Below, in pieces: positions 49,408-60,106 of a stretch of 64,000 nucleotides of DNA. How positions within the stretch are numbered: position 1 is the first letter of the stretch; the number at the start of each line of letters is the position of its first letter. The DNA lies in assembly GCF_016785085.1 (NCBI RefSeq), contig NZ_JAENHO010000001.1:682001-746000 (forward strand), given 5' to 3'. Below the pieces are notes generated by a model that saw only the letters and a program-made list of their open reading frames with translations, ran no database searches and was not told the origin of the DNA. This DNA comes from Paractinoplanes lichenicola (GTDB lineage Bacteria > Actinomycetota > Actinomycetes > Mycobacteriales > Micromonosporaceae). Made by a program: the position numbers and the translations under genes.

Positions 49408-50376
49408 ATGCCGAAGACTTCCGCGCGGCTCCTGGCCCTGCTCTCGCTGCTGCAGGCGCGCCGGGACTGGCCGGGCACGCTGCTGGCCGACCGGCTCGAC
49501 ATCAGCCTGCGCACCGTGCGCCGCGACGTCGACCGGCTGCGCGAGCTCGGCTATCCGATCGCCGCGATCAAGGGGCCCGACGGGGGTTACCGGCTCACCG
49601 CGGGCACCGAGCTGCCGCCGCTGCTGTTCGACGACGAGCAGGCCGTCGCGCTCGCCGTCGCCCTGCAGGTCGCCGCGACCACCCCGGGCAACGGGCTGGC
49701 CGAGTCGGCCGCGCGGGCGCTGAACACGATCCGCCAGGTGCTGCCGGCCCGGCTGCGCAACCGCATCGAGGCCGTACGGGTCACCGCGGTCGAACGGCCC
49801 GCCACCCGCCCGGCGGCCCCGGTCGACGGCGACGTGCTGCTGGCCCTGACCGCCGCCGTGCACGCCCGCGAGGTGCTGCGTTTCGACTACGGCCCGGAAG
49901 ACCTGAGCCGGCCGCCCCGCCGGGTCGAGCCGCACCACGTGATCACGTGGGACGGGCGCTGGTATCTGGTCGCGTGGGACCTCGACCGGGCCGACTGGCG
50001 CACTTTCCGGGCCGACCGGATCACCGTACGGACCCCCAACGGCCCCCGCTTCACCCCGCGCGAGCTGCCCGGTGGCGACGTCACGGCGTACGTGATCGGG
50101 AAGTTTCGCGGCTCCGAGGACGGGAGCTGGCCCTGCCAGGGCACGGTGCTGCTCGACCTGCCGGCCGCCACCGTGGCCCTCTACACCCGGGAGGGCATCG
50201 TGGAGGAGGCCGGGCCCGGCCGCTGCAGGCTCACCGTCGGCTCCTGGTCGTGGCCCGCGCTGGCCGCCACCATCGCCCGCTTCGACGCCGACATCGAGGT
50301 GGTCGGCCCGGCCGAGCTGACCAACGCCTTCGCTCGCCTGGCCGATCGGTTCTCGAGAATCGCGCCGGCGAACTAG
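49408..50376 (+). CDS. WYL-domain HTH regulator (YafY-like)
   Basis: The 322-residue regulator has a DeoR-like winged helix of about 1-60 (TLLADRLDISLRTVRRDVDR) and a WYL domain of about 145-210 (RRVEPHHVITWDGRWYLVAWDLDRADWRTFRADRI; the W-Y-L is present in RWYLVA). A C-terminal extension completes it. WYL regulators bind ligands or nucleic acids and usually control a divergent gene. It probably represses the DUF1761 gene through the inverted repeat. Confidence 0.92.
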   Translation: MPKTSARLLALLSLLQARRDWPGTLLADRLDISLRTVRRDVDRLRELGYPIAAIKGPDGGYRLTAGTELPPLLFDDEQAVALAVALQVAATTPGNGLAESAARALNTIRQVLPARLRNRIEAVRVTAVERPATRPAAPVDGDVLLALTAAVHAREVLRFDYGPEDLSRPPRRVEPHHVITWDGRWYLVAWDLDRADWRTFRADRITVRTPNGPRFTPRELPGGDVTAYVIGKFRGSEDGSWPCQGTVLLDLPAATVALYTREGIVEEAGPGRCRLTVGSWSWPALAATIARFDADIEVVGPAELTNAFARLADRFSRIAPAN

Positions 50377-51242
50377 CTGAGTGTGGCCGCCTGAATATCG
50401 ACGTTGCCGCACGACGGATGGAACGGGAGAACGTTGGCCCAGGTGACCCGGAGCAATTGCCCGGCCGGGGCCTTGAACGTGAGAACGAATACCGCGGTGC
50501 CGTTCGTCTGCTGATTCTCCAGGCTCGCCCGCACGGTCCGCCCGGCGAGGGTCGCCGTCAATTGTCCCCGGGCCATCCACACCCCGGCATAGAGGCGCAG
50601 GGTGCGGGTGGTGGGCGACGCGGCCACCGAGAAGGCGAAGCTTCCGTCGGCCTGACAGACGTACAGGCCGGTGGGTGACGGCCCGGTCGTGGTGGTCGGC
50701 GCGCCGCCGGTCCAGCGGAAGCTCTGCGGGTTGTTGTCGTAGCGGCTGCGGACGCCCTTGACGCTCAGCTCCTTGATCTCGCCGGTGCCGCCGCCGCGCC
50801 GGTTGACCGCCTCGGGGCTGGTCAGTCCCCAGTGGACCCAGTCGCGGGCGCCCAGCGCCGAAAGGTCGACCACGGCGGGAACCGGGGCCTGGCTGACGCT
50901 CAAGGCCGGCGTGACCGGCTTCGGGCTGGGTTTGGCCTTGGGCGGCGTCGTGTCGGCCGTCCCCACCGTCGGCACGGGCGGCTCCTCAGGCGAGGGCAAG
51001 GCCGAGGGTGGTGGCGCCGACGACTCCTCAGCCTCCGGCAACAGGGGCGGGTTCCACGGCGTCGGCAGGGCGACCGCCGGCGGGGCGGGCTCGGCGGGCC
51101 GGTTCACGAGAAACACGACCAGGGCGGTCGTCGCGAGCAGCACGAGGCTGCCGGCCACGGCGAACACCAGGGTCAGGCGGGCCCGGCGGGAGCCGTCCGG
51201 CTCGGCGTACAGGCCGGCCAGTTCCTCGCGATGTGTCGGCAC
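50373..51242 (-). CDS. Membrane-anchored protein with lectin-like C-terminus
   Basis: The 289-residue protein has a single N-terminal hydrophobic helix of about 24-46 and a Pro/Glu/Ser-rich linker of about 50-120. A C-terminal beta-sandwich of about 130-289 has blocks such as DWVHWGLTSPEA, FRWTGGAP, GLYVCQADGSFAFSV and FHPSCGN. Similar domains are seen in actinomycete cell-surface and carbohydrate-active proteins. It is likely anchored in the membrane with the domain outside. Start GTG 51242. Confidence 0.65.
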   Translation of the reverse strand: MPTHREELAGLYAEPDGSRRARLTLVFAVAGSLVLLATTALVVFLVNRPAEPAPPAVALPTPWNPPLLPEAEESSAPPPSALPSPEEPPVPTVGTADTTPPKAKPSPKPVTPALSVSQAPVPAVVDLSALGARDWVHWGLTSPEAVNRRGGGTGEIKELSVKGVRSRYDNNPQSFRWTGGAPTTTTGPSPTGLYVCQADGSFAFSVAASPTTRTLRLYAGVWMARGQLTATLAGRTVRASLENQQTNGTAVFVLTFKAPAGQLLRVTWANVLPFHPSCGNVDIQAATLS

Positions 51243-51326
51243 GGATTACCTCGTCAGGTCGCACGGCGTTCCGGCGAGTCAGCGTACCGATACCAAAGGT
51301 GAGCCGATAGGTCTGAATAAATGGTT

Positions 51327-53753
<2,427 letters not shown>

Positions 53754-53788
53754 AAGCCCTGGGGGGCGAGGCCGGTACGGTCGGAGCA

Positions 53789-54583
53789 GTGACGTTGCTG
53801 CTCCTCAAACTCACGCTCGCGCCGCTGCTGGTCGCCGGGTCGTCGCTGGCCGGTCGCCGCTGGGGCAGCCACGTCACCGGCACACTCGTCGCACTACCCA
53901 TCGTGGCCGGCCCGATCCTGCTGATCACGTGCCTGGAACAGGGCACCCGTTTCGGCGCCCGAGCGGCGTCGTCCGCGCTGCTCGGCCTGGTCTCGCTGGC
54001 GGTCTTCGCAGTGGTTTTCGCGTACGCGAGCCGCCGCGCACGCTGGCCGTCCGCCCTGACCGTGTCCTGGACGGCGACGGTGCTGGCCGACATCCTGCTG
54101 GCCCAGGTGACGGTGACGCTGCCCGCCGGCTGGGCCCTGCTGCTGGTGCTGGCCTCCGTGTGGGCCGGCACCCGCCTGCTGGCGGCCCTCGACCGGGACC
54201 AGGGTGATTCGCCCCCGGTGACGCCGCCGTGGTGGGACCTGCCGGCCCGCGCGGCGGCAACCGCCGTCCTTGTCCTGACGGTCACCGGAATCGCCGCGAC
54301 CGCCGGCCCGGTGGTGACCGGCATCCTGGCCCCGTTCCCGATCGCCACCAGCGTGGTCGCCGCCTTCGTGCTGGCCCAGCAGGGCTCCCCCGCGGTGATC
54401 GCCACGCTCGGCGGAACCATGCGGGGCCTGATCGGCTTCGCGTTGTTCTGCTTCCTGGTGGCCGTGCTGCTCGGCCCCCTGGGCATCGCGTTCGCGTTCG
54501 TAATCGCGACCGCAGCCGTGCTCCTGGTGCAGGCGACGTGGACGGCGGCGGTCAGGCGAACGCGCGCCGGGTCACCAGGATGA
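53789..54583 (+). CDS. Multi-helix membrane protein
   Basis: This 264-residue membrane protein has about seven hydrophobic segments (5-25, 30-50, 60-85, 95-118, 145-165, 170-195, 210-245). The start is GTG 53789 with GGTCGGAG upstream; the longer frame would overlap the reductase. The last bases overlap the methyltransferase gene end on the other strand. No transport signature was recognised. Confidence 0.65.
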   Translation: MTLLLLKLTLAPLLVAGSSLAGRRWGSHVTGTLVALPIVAGPILLITCLEQGTRFGARAASSALLGLVSLAVFAVVFAYASRRARWPSALTVSWTATVLADILLAQVTVTLPAGWALLLVLASVWAGTRLLAALDRDQGDSPPVTPPWWDLPARAAATAVLVLTVTGIAATAGPVVTGILAPFPIATSVVAAFVLAQQGSPAVIATLGGTMRGLIGFALFCFLVAVLLGPLGIAFAFVIATAAVLLVQATWTAAVRRTRAGSPG

Positions 54584-55139
54584 GGCCGGTCGCGGCGGGA
54601 AGTTCGGCCGCGATCAGGCGCGGATCGGTCAGGAGCCTGCGGCGGACCTCCGCGACCGCCGCGAGGTGGGCGGCCTCGGTGTAGCGGGCCGGGTCCATGT
54701 CGTCGACCACCAGGGTTCCGCCCGGCCGCAGCGCCGCGATGGTGCGGTCGAGCCCGGTCCATTTGCCACCCTCGGCATCGGCGAAGATCAGCTCGTACGA
54801 GCCGAGCGTGGCCAGCAAACCCTCGGCGTCACCGCTGTGCACCCGCACCGGTGACGGCCAGTCGGCCTGCGCCGCGAGGGCGGCCAGCTCCTCGTCCCGC
54901 TCCACAGTGTCGATCACCACGCGGGATCCGGCGGCGGCCCCGTACGCGAGCCAGGCCGTCCGACACCCGACCCGGTTCCCAGCTCGAGAATGCGCCCACC
55001 GGCCGGAACCGCCGCCGCCAGCACCGCGAGCAGCGCCCCGGCCGCCGGCTCGCACGAGTAGGCGAACCCACGCTCCGCGGCGCGCCGAGCAGCCTCCCGT
55101 CACACTCCGCACGATCGGTTCGGCCAGCATGACCGTCAT
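54552..55139 (-). pseudogene. O-methyltransferase gene with two compensating frameshifts
   Basis: The frame from ATG 55139 to the stop is open for 195 codons, but codons of about 15-60 do not match the family. In the neighbouring frame the same stretch reads EAARRAAERGFAYSCEP and RILELGTGSGVG, the SAM-binding motif I. One extra base near 55096 and one missing base near 54960 therefore put this block out of frame and then restore it. The C-terminal part (WLAYGAAAGSRVVIDT, FADAEGGKWTGLD, LVVDDMDP) is normal O-methyltransferase. Without motif I the product should not bind S-adenosylmethionine. The cause could be mutation or a sequence error. Confidence 0.75.
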
Positions 55140-55143
55140 CGTC

Positions 55144-56877
55144 TCAGCTTCGGGCGGACCAGGCCGCCCAGAGATCGGCGTAACGGCCGCCCGCGGCGAC
55201 CAGGTCGGCGTGGGGGCCGGATTCGACGATCGTGCCGTGCTCCATGACGATGACCCGGTCGGCCGCGGCGGCCTGGGTGAGGCGGTGAGCGACCACCAGC
55301 GCGGTGCGCCCCTCCAGGGCCGCGGCGGCCGCCTGTTCCAGGTCGCGGGCGCCCGCGCTGCCCGCCTCGGCCGTGGCCTCGTCGAGGACCACGACCGGCG
55401 GGTCCAGCAGCACCACCCGGGCCAGGGCCAGTTGCTGGGCCTGGGCCGCGGTCAGGGCATGCCCGCCGTCGCCGACCACCGTGCCGAGGCCCGCGGGCAG
55501 GTCCCGCGCCCAGGTCAGCGCGCCGACCCGGGCCAGGGCCGCGGTCACCTCGTCGTCCGTCGCGGCGGGACGGGCCAGGCGCAGGTCGTCGGCGAGCGGG
55601 CCGGCGAAGACGTGGGTCTCCTGGCTGACGATGGCGACGGTGCTCGCGGGCAGGTCGGTCACCGCGACCCCGCCCACGGTGGCCCGGCCGCGATCGGGCC
55701 GCAGGATGCCGGCGGCCAGCGAGGCGGCGGTGGTCTTGCCCGCTCCGGTCGAGCCGACCAGCGCGACCCGCTCCCCGGGGGCCACGCGCAGCGAGACCCC
55801 GTCCAGCACGGGCGGGCCGTCGCCGTACGCGAAGCTGACGTCGTCGAGCGCAAGTTCTCGGCCCGGCGGCGGCTCGGCCCCGTCGCGCTGCTCGACCGGC
55901 ATGCCGAGCACCCCGACCAGGCGGGCCAGGCTTGCGCCGGCGTCCTGGGCCCGGTCGAAGGTGGCCATCAGCATCGCCATCGGGTTGAAGAGCCGGTGGA
56001 ACAGCAGGGCGGCCGCGGACACCTCACCCACGGTGACCTGCCCCGACCGTACGAGAAGGAAGCCGGTCACGAGCACGGCGCCCAGCCCGATGAGCTCGGC
56101 CCGGTTGATCCGCCCCACGAAGCGGGTGTAGAGGCCGAACACGCTCATCGAGATGTCCCGGGCGCGGGCGGAAGCGGTCTCGATGTCGGCCCGGTGCCGG
56201 TCCTCGAGGCGGTAGGCGTGCACGGTGGCCAGGCCCTGCATGCCCTCGACGAACAGCTGGGAGCGGTCGGCGATGGCGACCCGCTCGGCGGCGTAGGACG
56301 GGGCGGCGCGCGGCAGATACCAGCGCAGCCCGATCACGTAGAGCGGCACCGACAGCGCCCCGGCCAGGCCCAGACGCCAGTCGAGCCCGGCCATCGCGAT
56401 CAGGCTCAGCGTGGTGAGCAGCAGGGCCGAGATCATGCCGGGCAGGAACTCGGACACGGCCCGGCCGATCGCGGCGATGTCGGCGCTGACCCGCGAGAGC
56501 AGGTCGCCGCGGCCGGCCCGGTCGAGCACCAGCGCGGGCAGCCGGAGCGCGGTGGCGACGGTCTGTTCGCGCAGGTCGGCCAGGATCCGGGAACCGAGCC
56601 GGCTGATCAGGTGGCCGGCCACCCCGGTCGCGACCCCACCGGCGACGGCGGCGGCCACGATGGTCACGGCGACGCCGAGGATCGCGCCCGGTTCGCTGCC
56701 GGCCCGGATGCGGTCGACCAGCAGACCCAGGGCGTACGCGGGAATGATCGACGCCCCCGCCGCGAGCAGGCCGGCGGCCAGGGTGACCGCGCTGCTGCCC
56801 TTGCGCTGCCACAGCTCGGCGCCCAGCCAGGCCCGGGTCCGGCGGCCGTCGGCGATCGGCAGGATCTGGCCGGTCAT
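55144..56877 (-). CDS. ABC exporter half-transporter (intact Walker A/B, degenerate signature)
   Basis: This is a 577-residue half-exporter with a transmembrane domain (about 25-310) and an ATPase domain. Walker A (GSTGAGKTT) and Walker B (VVVLDEATAE) are intact. The LSGGQ signature is replaced by LTAAQ. It pairs with the next gene, which has the reverse pattern. Together they suit the heterodimeric exporters with one degenerate ATP site. The start at ATG 56877 overlaps the partner's stop. Confidence 0.9.
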   Translation of the reverse strand: MTGQILPIADGRRTRAWLGAELWQRKGSSAVTLAAGLLAAGASIIPAYALGLLVDRIRAGSEPGAILGVAVTIVAAAVAGGVATGVAGHLISRLGSRILADLREQTVATALRLPALVLDRAGRGDLLSRVSADIAAIGRAVSEFLPGMISALLLTTLSLIAMAGLDWRLGLAGALSVPLYVIGLRWYLPRAAPSYAAERVAIADRSQLFVEGMQGLATVHAYRLEDRHRADIETASARARDISMSVFGLYTRFVGRINRAELIGLGAVLVTGFLLVRSGQVTVGEVSAAALLFHRLFNPMAMLMATFDRAQDAGASLARLVGVLGMPVEQRDGAEPPPGRELALDDVSFAYGDGPPVLDGVSLRVAPGERVALVGSTGAGKTTAASLAAGILRPDRGRATVGGVAVTDLPASTVAIVSQETHVFAGPLADDLRLARPAATDDEVTAALARVGALTWARDLPAGLGTVVGDGGHALTAAQAQQLALARVVLLDPPVVVLDEATAEAGSAGARDLEQAAAAALEGRTALVVAHRLTQAAAADRVIVMEHGTIVESGPHADLVAAGGRYADLWAAWSARS

Positions 56878-58556
56878 CGCAGCACCGCCCGCCGGTAGGC
56901 CTCGTCGGTCGCGCTGAGGCCGGCGTGGCTGCCCTCGGCGGTGACGGCGCCGTCGGCGATCACGACGACCCGGTCGGCCGCGGCGAGCAGGGCCGGGCTG
57001 CTGGTGATGACGACGGTGCCGAACCGGGCCTGGTCGTCGTGCCGCAGCGCGCGGATGCCGCCGGCGATGACCTGCTCGGTGACGGCGTCGACCGCGCTCG
57101 TCGGATGGTGCAGCACCAGCAGCGGCGGCCGGGCGAGCAGGGCCCGGGCCAGCGCGACCCGTTGCCGCTGGCCGCCCGACAGGTTGGTGCCGCGTTCGGT
57201 GACGGGGGTGTCGAGCCCGGCCAGCTGGTCGGCCGCGGCGGCTCGGAGCGCCCGTGGGAGGTGGTCGCCGCCGTCCGCGCGCAGGTCGATATTGCTGCCC
57301 AGCGTGCCGGTGAACAGGTCGGCCTGGTGCGGCTCGACGTGCAGCAGCCGGCGGGCCCGGTCGCGCTCGACGGTCTCCAGCGGCACCCCCGAGAGCAAAA
57401 TCGTTCCCTCGTACGCGTCGGGGACGGCCAGCAGCCGCACCAGCGCGTCGGCGTCGGCCGCCCGGTGGGCCACGACGCCGACGAACTCCCCCGGGCGTAC
57501 GTGCAGGTCGAGTCCGCTCAGCGGGCCGTGCTCGACGCCCGTCAAGCGCAGCTCGCAGGCCGGCTCGTCGGGTTCGGCGGTGCCGTCCGGCAGCACCAGC
57601 CCCGACCCGATGACCCCGGCGACCCGGTCGGCCGAGGCCCGCGCGGTGGCGTACCAGCTGGGCACGATGGCCAGCGTGCCGAACGGCTCGATCAGGAACT
57701 GGGCGGAGCCGATCACGGTGATGAACTGGCCGATCGTGATCCGGCCGGTCAGCGCGAACCAGCCGGCGACGATCGCGATACCGCCCGCCAGCAGCGTGCT
57801 CAGCATCGTCGAGGCGCCCTGGTACGCGTTCTGGGTGCGCGACGACCGCAGGGTGGCGGCCAGCGAGAGCCTGCTCACCGCCCGGTAGCGCTCGGCCGCC
57901 GCGTCCTGCGCCCCGATGCCCCGCAGCGGCCGCAGCCCCGTGACCAGGTCGGTGGCCAGCGAGGTGGCCCGGCCCGCCTGTTCCTGCTGGTCGGCGACGC
58001 GGCGGGCGATCAGCGGGGCGGTCAGGTTGAGCACGGCCAGCACGATCGGGGTGGCGATCAGCACGATCAGCCCGAGCGGCCACGAGATCACCAACAGCGT
58101 GATCGCGCTGACCGCCGCCGCCACCAGCGCGCTGGTCACCCGCGGGATGTGGTCGAGCACGTACGAGGTGTATTCGGCGTCGGTGGTCGAGACGGTGAGC
58201 AGGTCGCCGGGCCGCCGGTCGGTCCGCAGCCCCCGCGGGTGCAGGATCTTCGCGGCGACCTCGACCCGCAGCAGGTGCCCCTCGCGGGCGATCGCGCGCT
58301 GCAGGTTCCGCGCGCCGAAGCGGTAGGTCACCGTCAGCACCAGATACGTCGCGGCCAGCACGCCGATCCAGAGCAGCAGCGCGCCCACGTCACCGGTGTC
58401 GACCGCCCGGTCGACGATCACGCCGATGAGTACCGGCACGAGGGCCGCGCAGAGCTGATAGACACCGGCCAGGACGGTTCCGGCCCAGAGCCGCCGCCCG
58501 TTGCGGGCGACCGCCCGGCGCAGCACCGCGGCGCCGGGCTTGGTTGTGCGCGACAC
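56874..58556 (-). CDS. ABC exporter half-transporter (degenerate Walker A/B, intact signature)
   Basis: This is a 560-residue half-exporter. Its ATPase has lost Walker A (VVAHRAADADALVRLL instead of G-x-x-G-x-G-K-S/T) and has LVLHHPTSAVD at Walker B, whereas the signature LSGGQRQR is intact. The start is taken as GTG 58556 with GAGGAG upstream; a GTG at 58571 lacks a ribosome site. A possible iron box lies upstream. Pairs like this export siderophores or drugs in actinomycetes; the substrate is not shown. Confidence 0.87.
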   Translation of the reverse strand: MSRTTKPGAAVLRRAVARNGRRLWAGTVLAGVYQLCAALVPVLIGVIVDRAVDTGDVGALLLWIGVLAATYLVLTVTYRFGARNLQRAIAREGHLLRVEVAAKILHPRGLRTDRRPGDLLTVSTTDAEYTSYVLDHIPRVTSALVAAAVSAITLLVISWPLGLIVLIATPIVLAVLNLTAPLIARRVADQQEQAGRATSLATDLVTGLRPLRGIGAQDAAAERYRAVSRLSLAATLRSSRTQNAYQGASTMLSTLLAGGIAIVAGWFALTGRITIGQFITVIGSAQFLIEPFGTLAIVPSWYATARASADRVAGVIGSGLVLPDGTAEPDEPACELRLTGVEHGPLSGLDLHVRPGEFVGVVAHRAADADALVRLLAVPDAYEGTILLSGVPLETVERDRARRLLHVEPHQADLFTGTLGSNIDLRADGGDHLPRALRAAAADQLAGLDTPVTERGTNLSGGQRQRVALARALLARPPLLVLHHPTSAVDAVTEQVIAGGIRALRHDDQARFGTVVITSSPALLAAADRVVVIADGAVTAEGSHAGLSATDEAYRRAVLR

Positions 58557-58581
58557 CGCGAAGCTCCTCACCCAAAGATCA

Positions 58582-58598
58582 AGTAAGGGGAGCCTAAC
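58582..58598 (-). promoter_or_regulatory. Possible DmdR/IdeR iron box
   Basis: TAAGG-GGAG-CCTAA at 58584-58597 keeps both outer half-sites of the actinobacterial iron box (TTAGG...CCTAA), with a divergent centre. It lies 26 bases upstream of the ABC exporter GTG. Confidence 0.4.
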
Positions 58599-58639
58599 CG
58601 TCGATGTCGTGGTTCGCCCTCGGCGGTGACGCCCGCCAC

Positions 58640-60064
58640 CTACCGGCCCGCAAACTCCCGGGGCGAGAACTTGCCCTGTTCCAGCCGGTTCTCGATCTCC
58701 TCCAGGCTGCGGCCGGTCAGCTCGGGCATCTTCCGGTACAGGAAGACGAACGCGATGATGTTGAAGGCCGCGTACATCCAGAACGTCTGGCCCGTGCCGA
58801 TGGCCTTCATGGTGCTCAGCAGCGTCAGGGTGATGAGCACATTGGTCCCCCACAGCGACGCCGACTGCGCCGCGGCGCCGGCCGCCCGGGTCGCCAGCGG
58901 ATAGATCTCGGAACCGGTCAGCCAGCCCATCAGCTGGATCCCGCCGGCGGTGAACGCCATGAAGGCGATCAGGGTGGCGACGATCCACGGGATCATCGAC
59001 TTGCCGTCGTGGCCGGTGACGAAGAACGAGCCGAGCACGATGAGCGCGATCGCGGCGCACGGCAACGTCAGCAGGGTCAGCCGGCGCCGCCCGACCCGGT
59101 CGATGATCGACAGGCCGATGAGCTGGGCGATCAGGTAGGTCAGGCCGAGCGCGACGGAGACCCGCAGCGCGGTCGAGTCGGAGAAGCCGTTGTCGGTCAG
59201 GATGGTCGGCGTGTAATAGACGATCATCTCGATGCCGGACAGCTGCGTGAAGACGGCCAGCCCGCAGCCGACCACGAGCGCCGGCCGCACCCAGGCCGCC
59301 CTGAGCCCGGCCCAGCCGCGGGTGCCGGCCCGCTTCTCGGCCTGCGCGTTGTCCTCGATCTCGCGCATCTCGCCGGACAGGTCGCTGCCGTGCGGGCGCA
59401 CCCGCTCCAGCGCCTGTCGCGCCCGGTCGAGGTGGCCCTCCCGGGCGAGCCAGCGCGGGCTCTCCGGCAGCTTGAGCATCAGGGCGAACATGATCGCGGC
59501 CGGGACGGCGGCCATGCCGATCGCCACCCGCCAGTCGATGATCTCCGCCGCGCCCACGATCGTCGCGATGACGATGCCGACCCCGATCGCGATCTGGAAG
59601 AACAGCACCAGGCGCCCGCGGTAGGCCGTCGGCGCCAGCTCGGCCACATACACCGGGGCGGTCTGCGTGGCCCCGCCGACCGCGAAGCCGAGCACGAGGC
59701 GGCTGAGCGACAGGGTGATCGGGTCGGGCGAGAGCGAGGCCGCGAGCGACCCGATCACGAAGACGACGCCGATGAGCAGCAGGGTGCCGTGCCGGCCCCG
59801 CCGTTCGGCCAGCCGGCTGCTGGTGAGGGCGCCGATGACCGCGCCCACGAGGATCGAGGCGGCGATCACCTGTTCCCACACGTGATCGATGTCGAAGTCC
59901 TCGCCGATCTGCAGCAGGGCGCCGGAGATGATGCCGGTGTCGTACCCGTACAGCAGGCCCGAGACGGCCGAGACGAGGGCGACCGCGACCACCGAGCCGG
60001 TGAGCCGATCGCCGCTGGTCGCCTGACGCGTTCCCGCGTCGTCGTGACTGGTTCCACCCACCAT
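58640..60064 (-). CDS. MFS sugar transporter
   Basis: The 474-residue transporter has 12 membrane helices with the sugar-porter signatures: GYDTGIISG in helix 1, RLAERRGRHG between helices 2 and 3, PVYVAELAPTAYRGRLV before helix 5, LPESPRWLAREG before the central loop, and DRVGRR between helices 8 and 9. It is a proton-coupled sugar porter like XylE/AraE. The next gene leftward (ABC exporter) is 84 bases away, so it has its own promoter. Confidence 0.93.
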   Translation of the reverse strand: MVGGTSHDDAGTRQATSGDRLTGSVVAVALVSAVSGLLYGYDTGIISGALLQIGEDFDIDHVWEQVIAASILVGAVIGALTSSRLAERRGRHGTLLLIGVVFVIGSLAASLSPDPITLSLSRLVLGFAVGGATQTAPVYVAELAPTAYRGRLVLFFQIAIGVGIVIATIVGAAEIIDWRVAIGMAAVPAAIMFALMLKLPESPRWLAREGHLDRARQALERVRPHGSDLSGEMREIEDNAQAEKRAGTRGWAGLRAAWVRPALVVGCGLAVFTQLSGIEMIVYYTPTILTDNGFSDSTALRVSVALGLTYLIAQLIGLSIIDRVGRRRLTLLTLPCAAIALIVLGSFFVTGHDGKSMIPWIVATLIAFMAFTAGGIQLMGWLTGSEIYPLATRAAGAAAQSASLWGTNVLITLTLLSTMKAIGTGQTFWMYAAFNIIAFVFLYRKMPELTGRSLEEIENRLEQGKFSPREFAGR

Positions 60065-60106
60065 GAACCAGCCTGTACCCCAATGATCGATGTCTATGCA
60101 GCCGGT

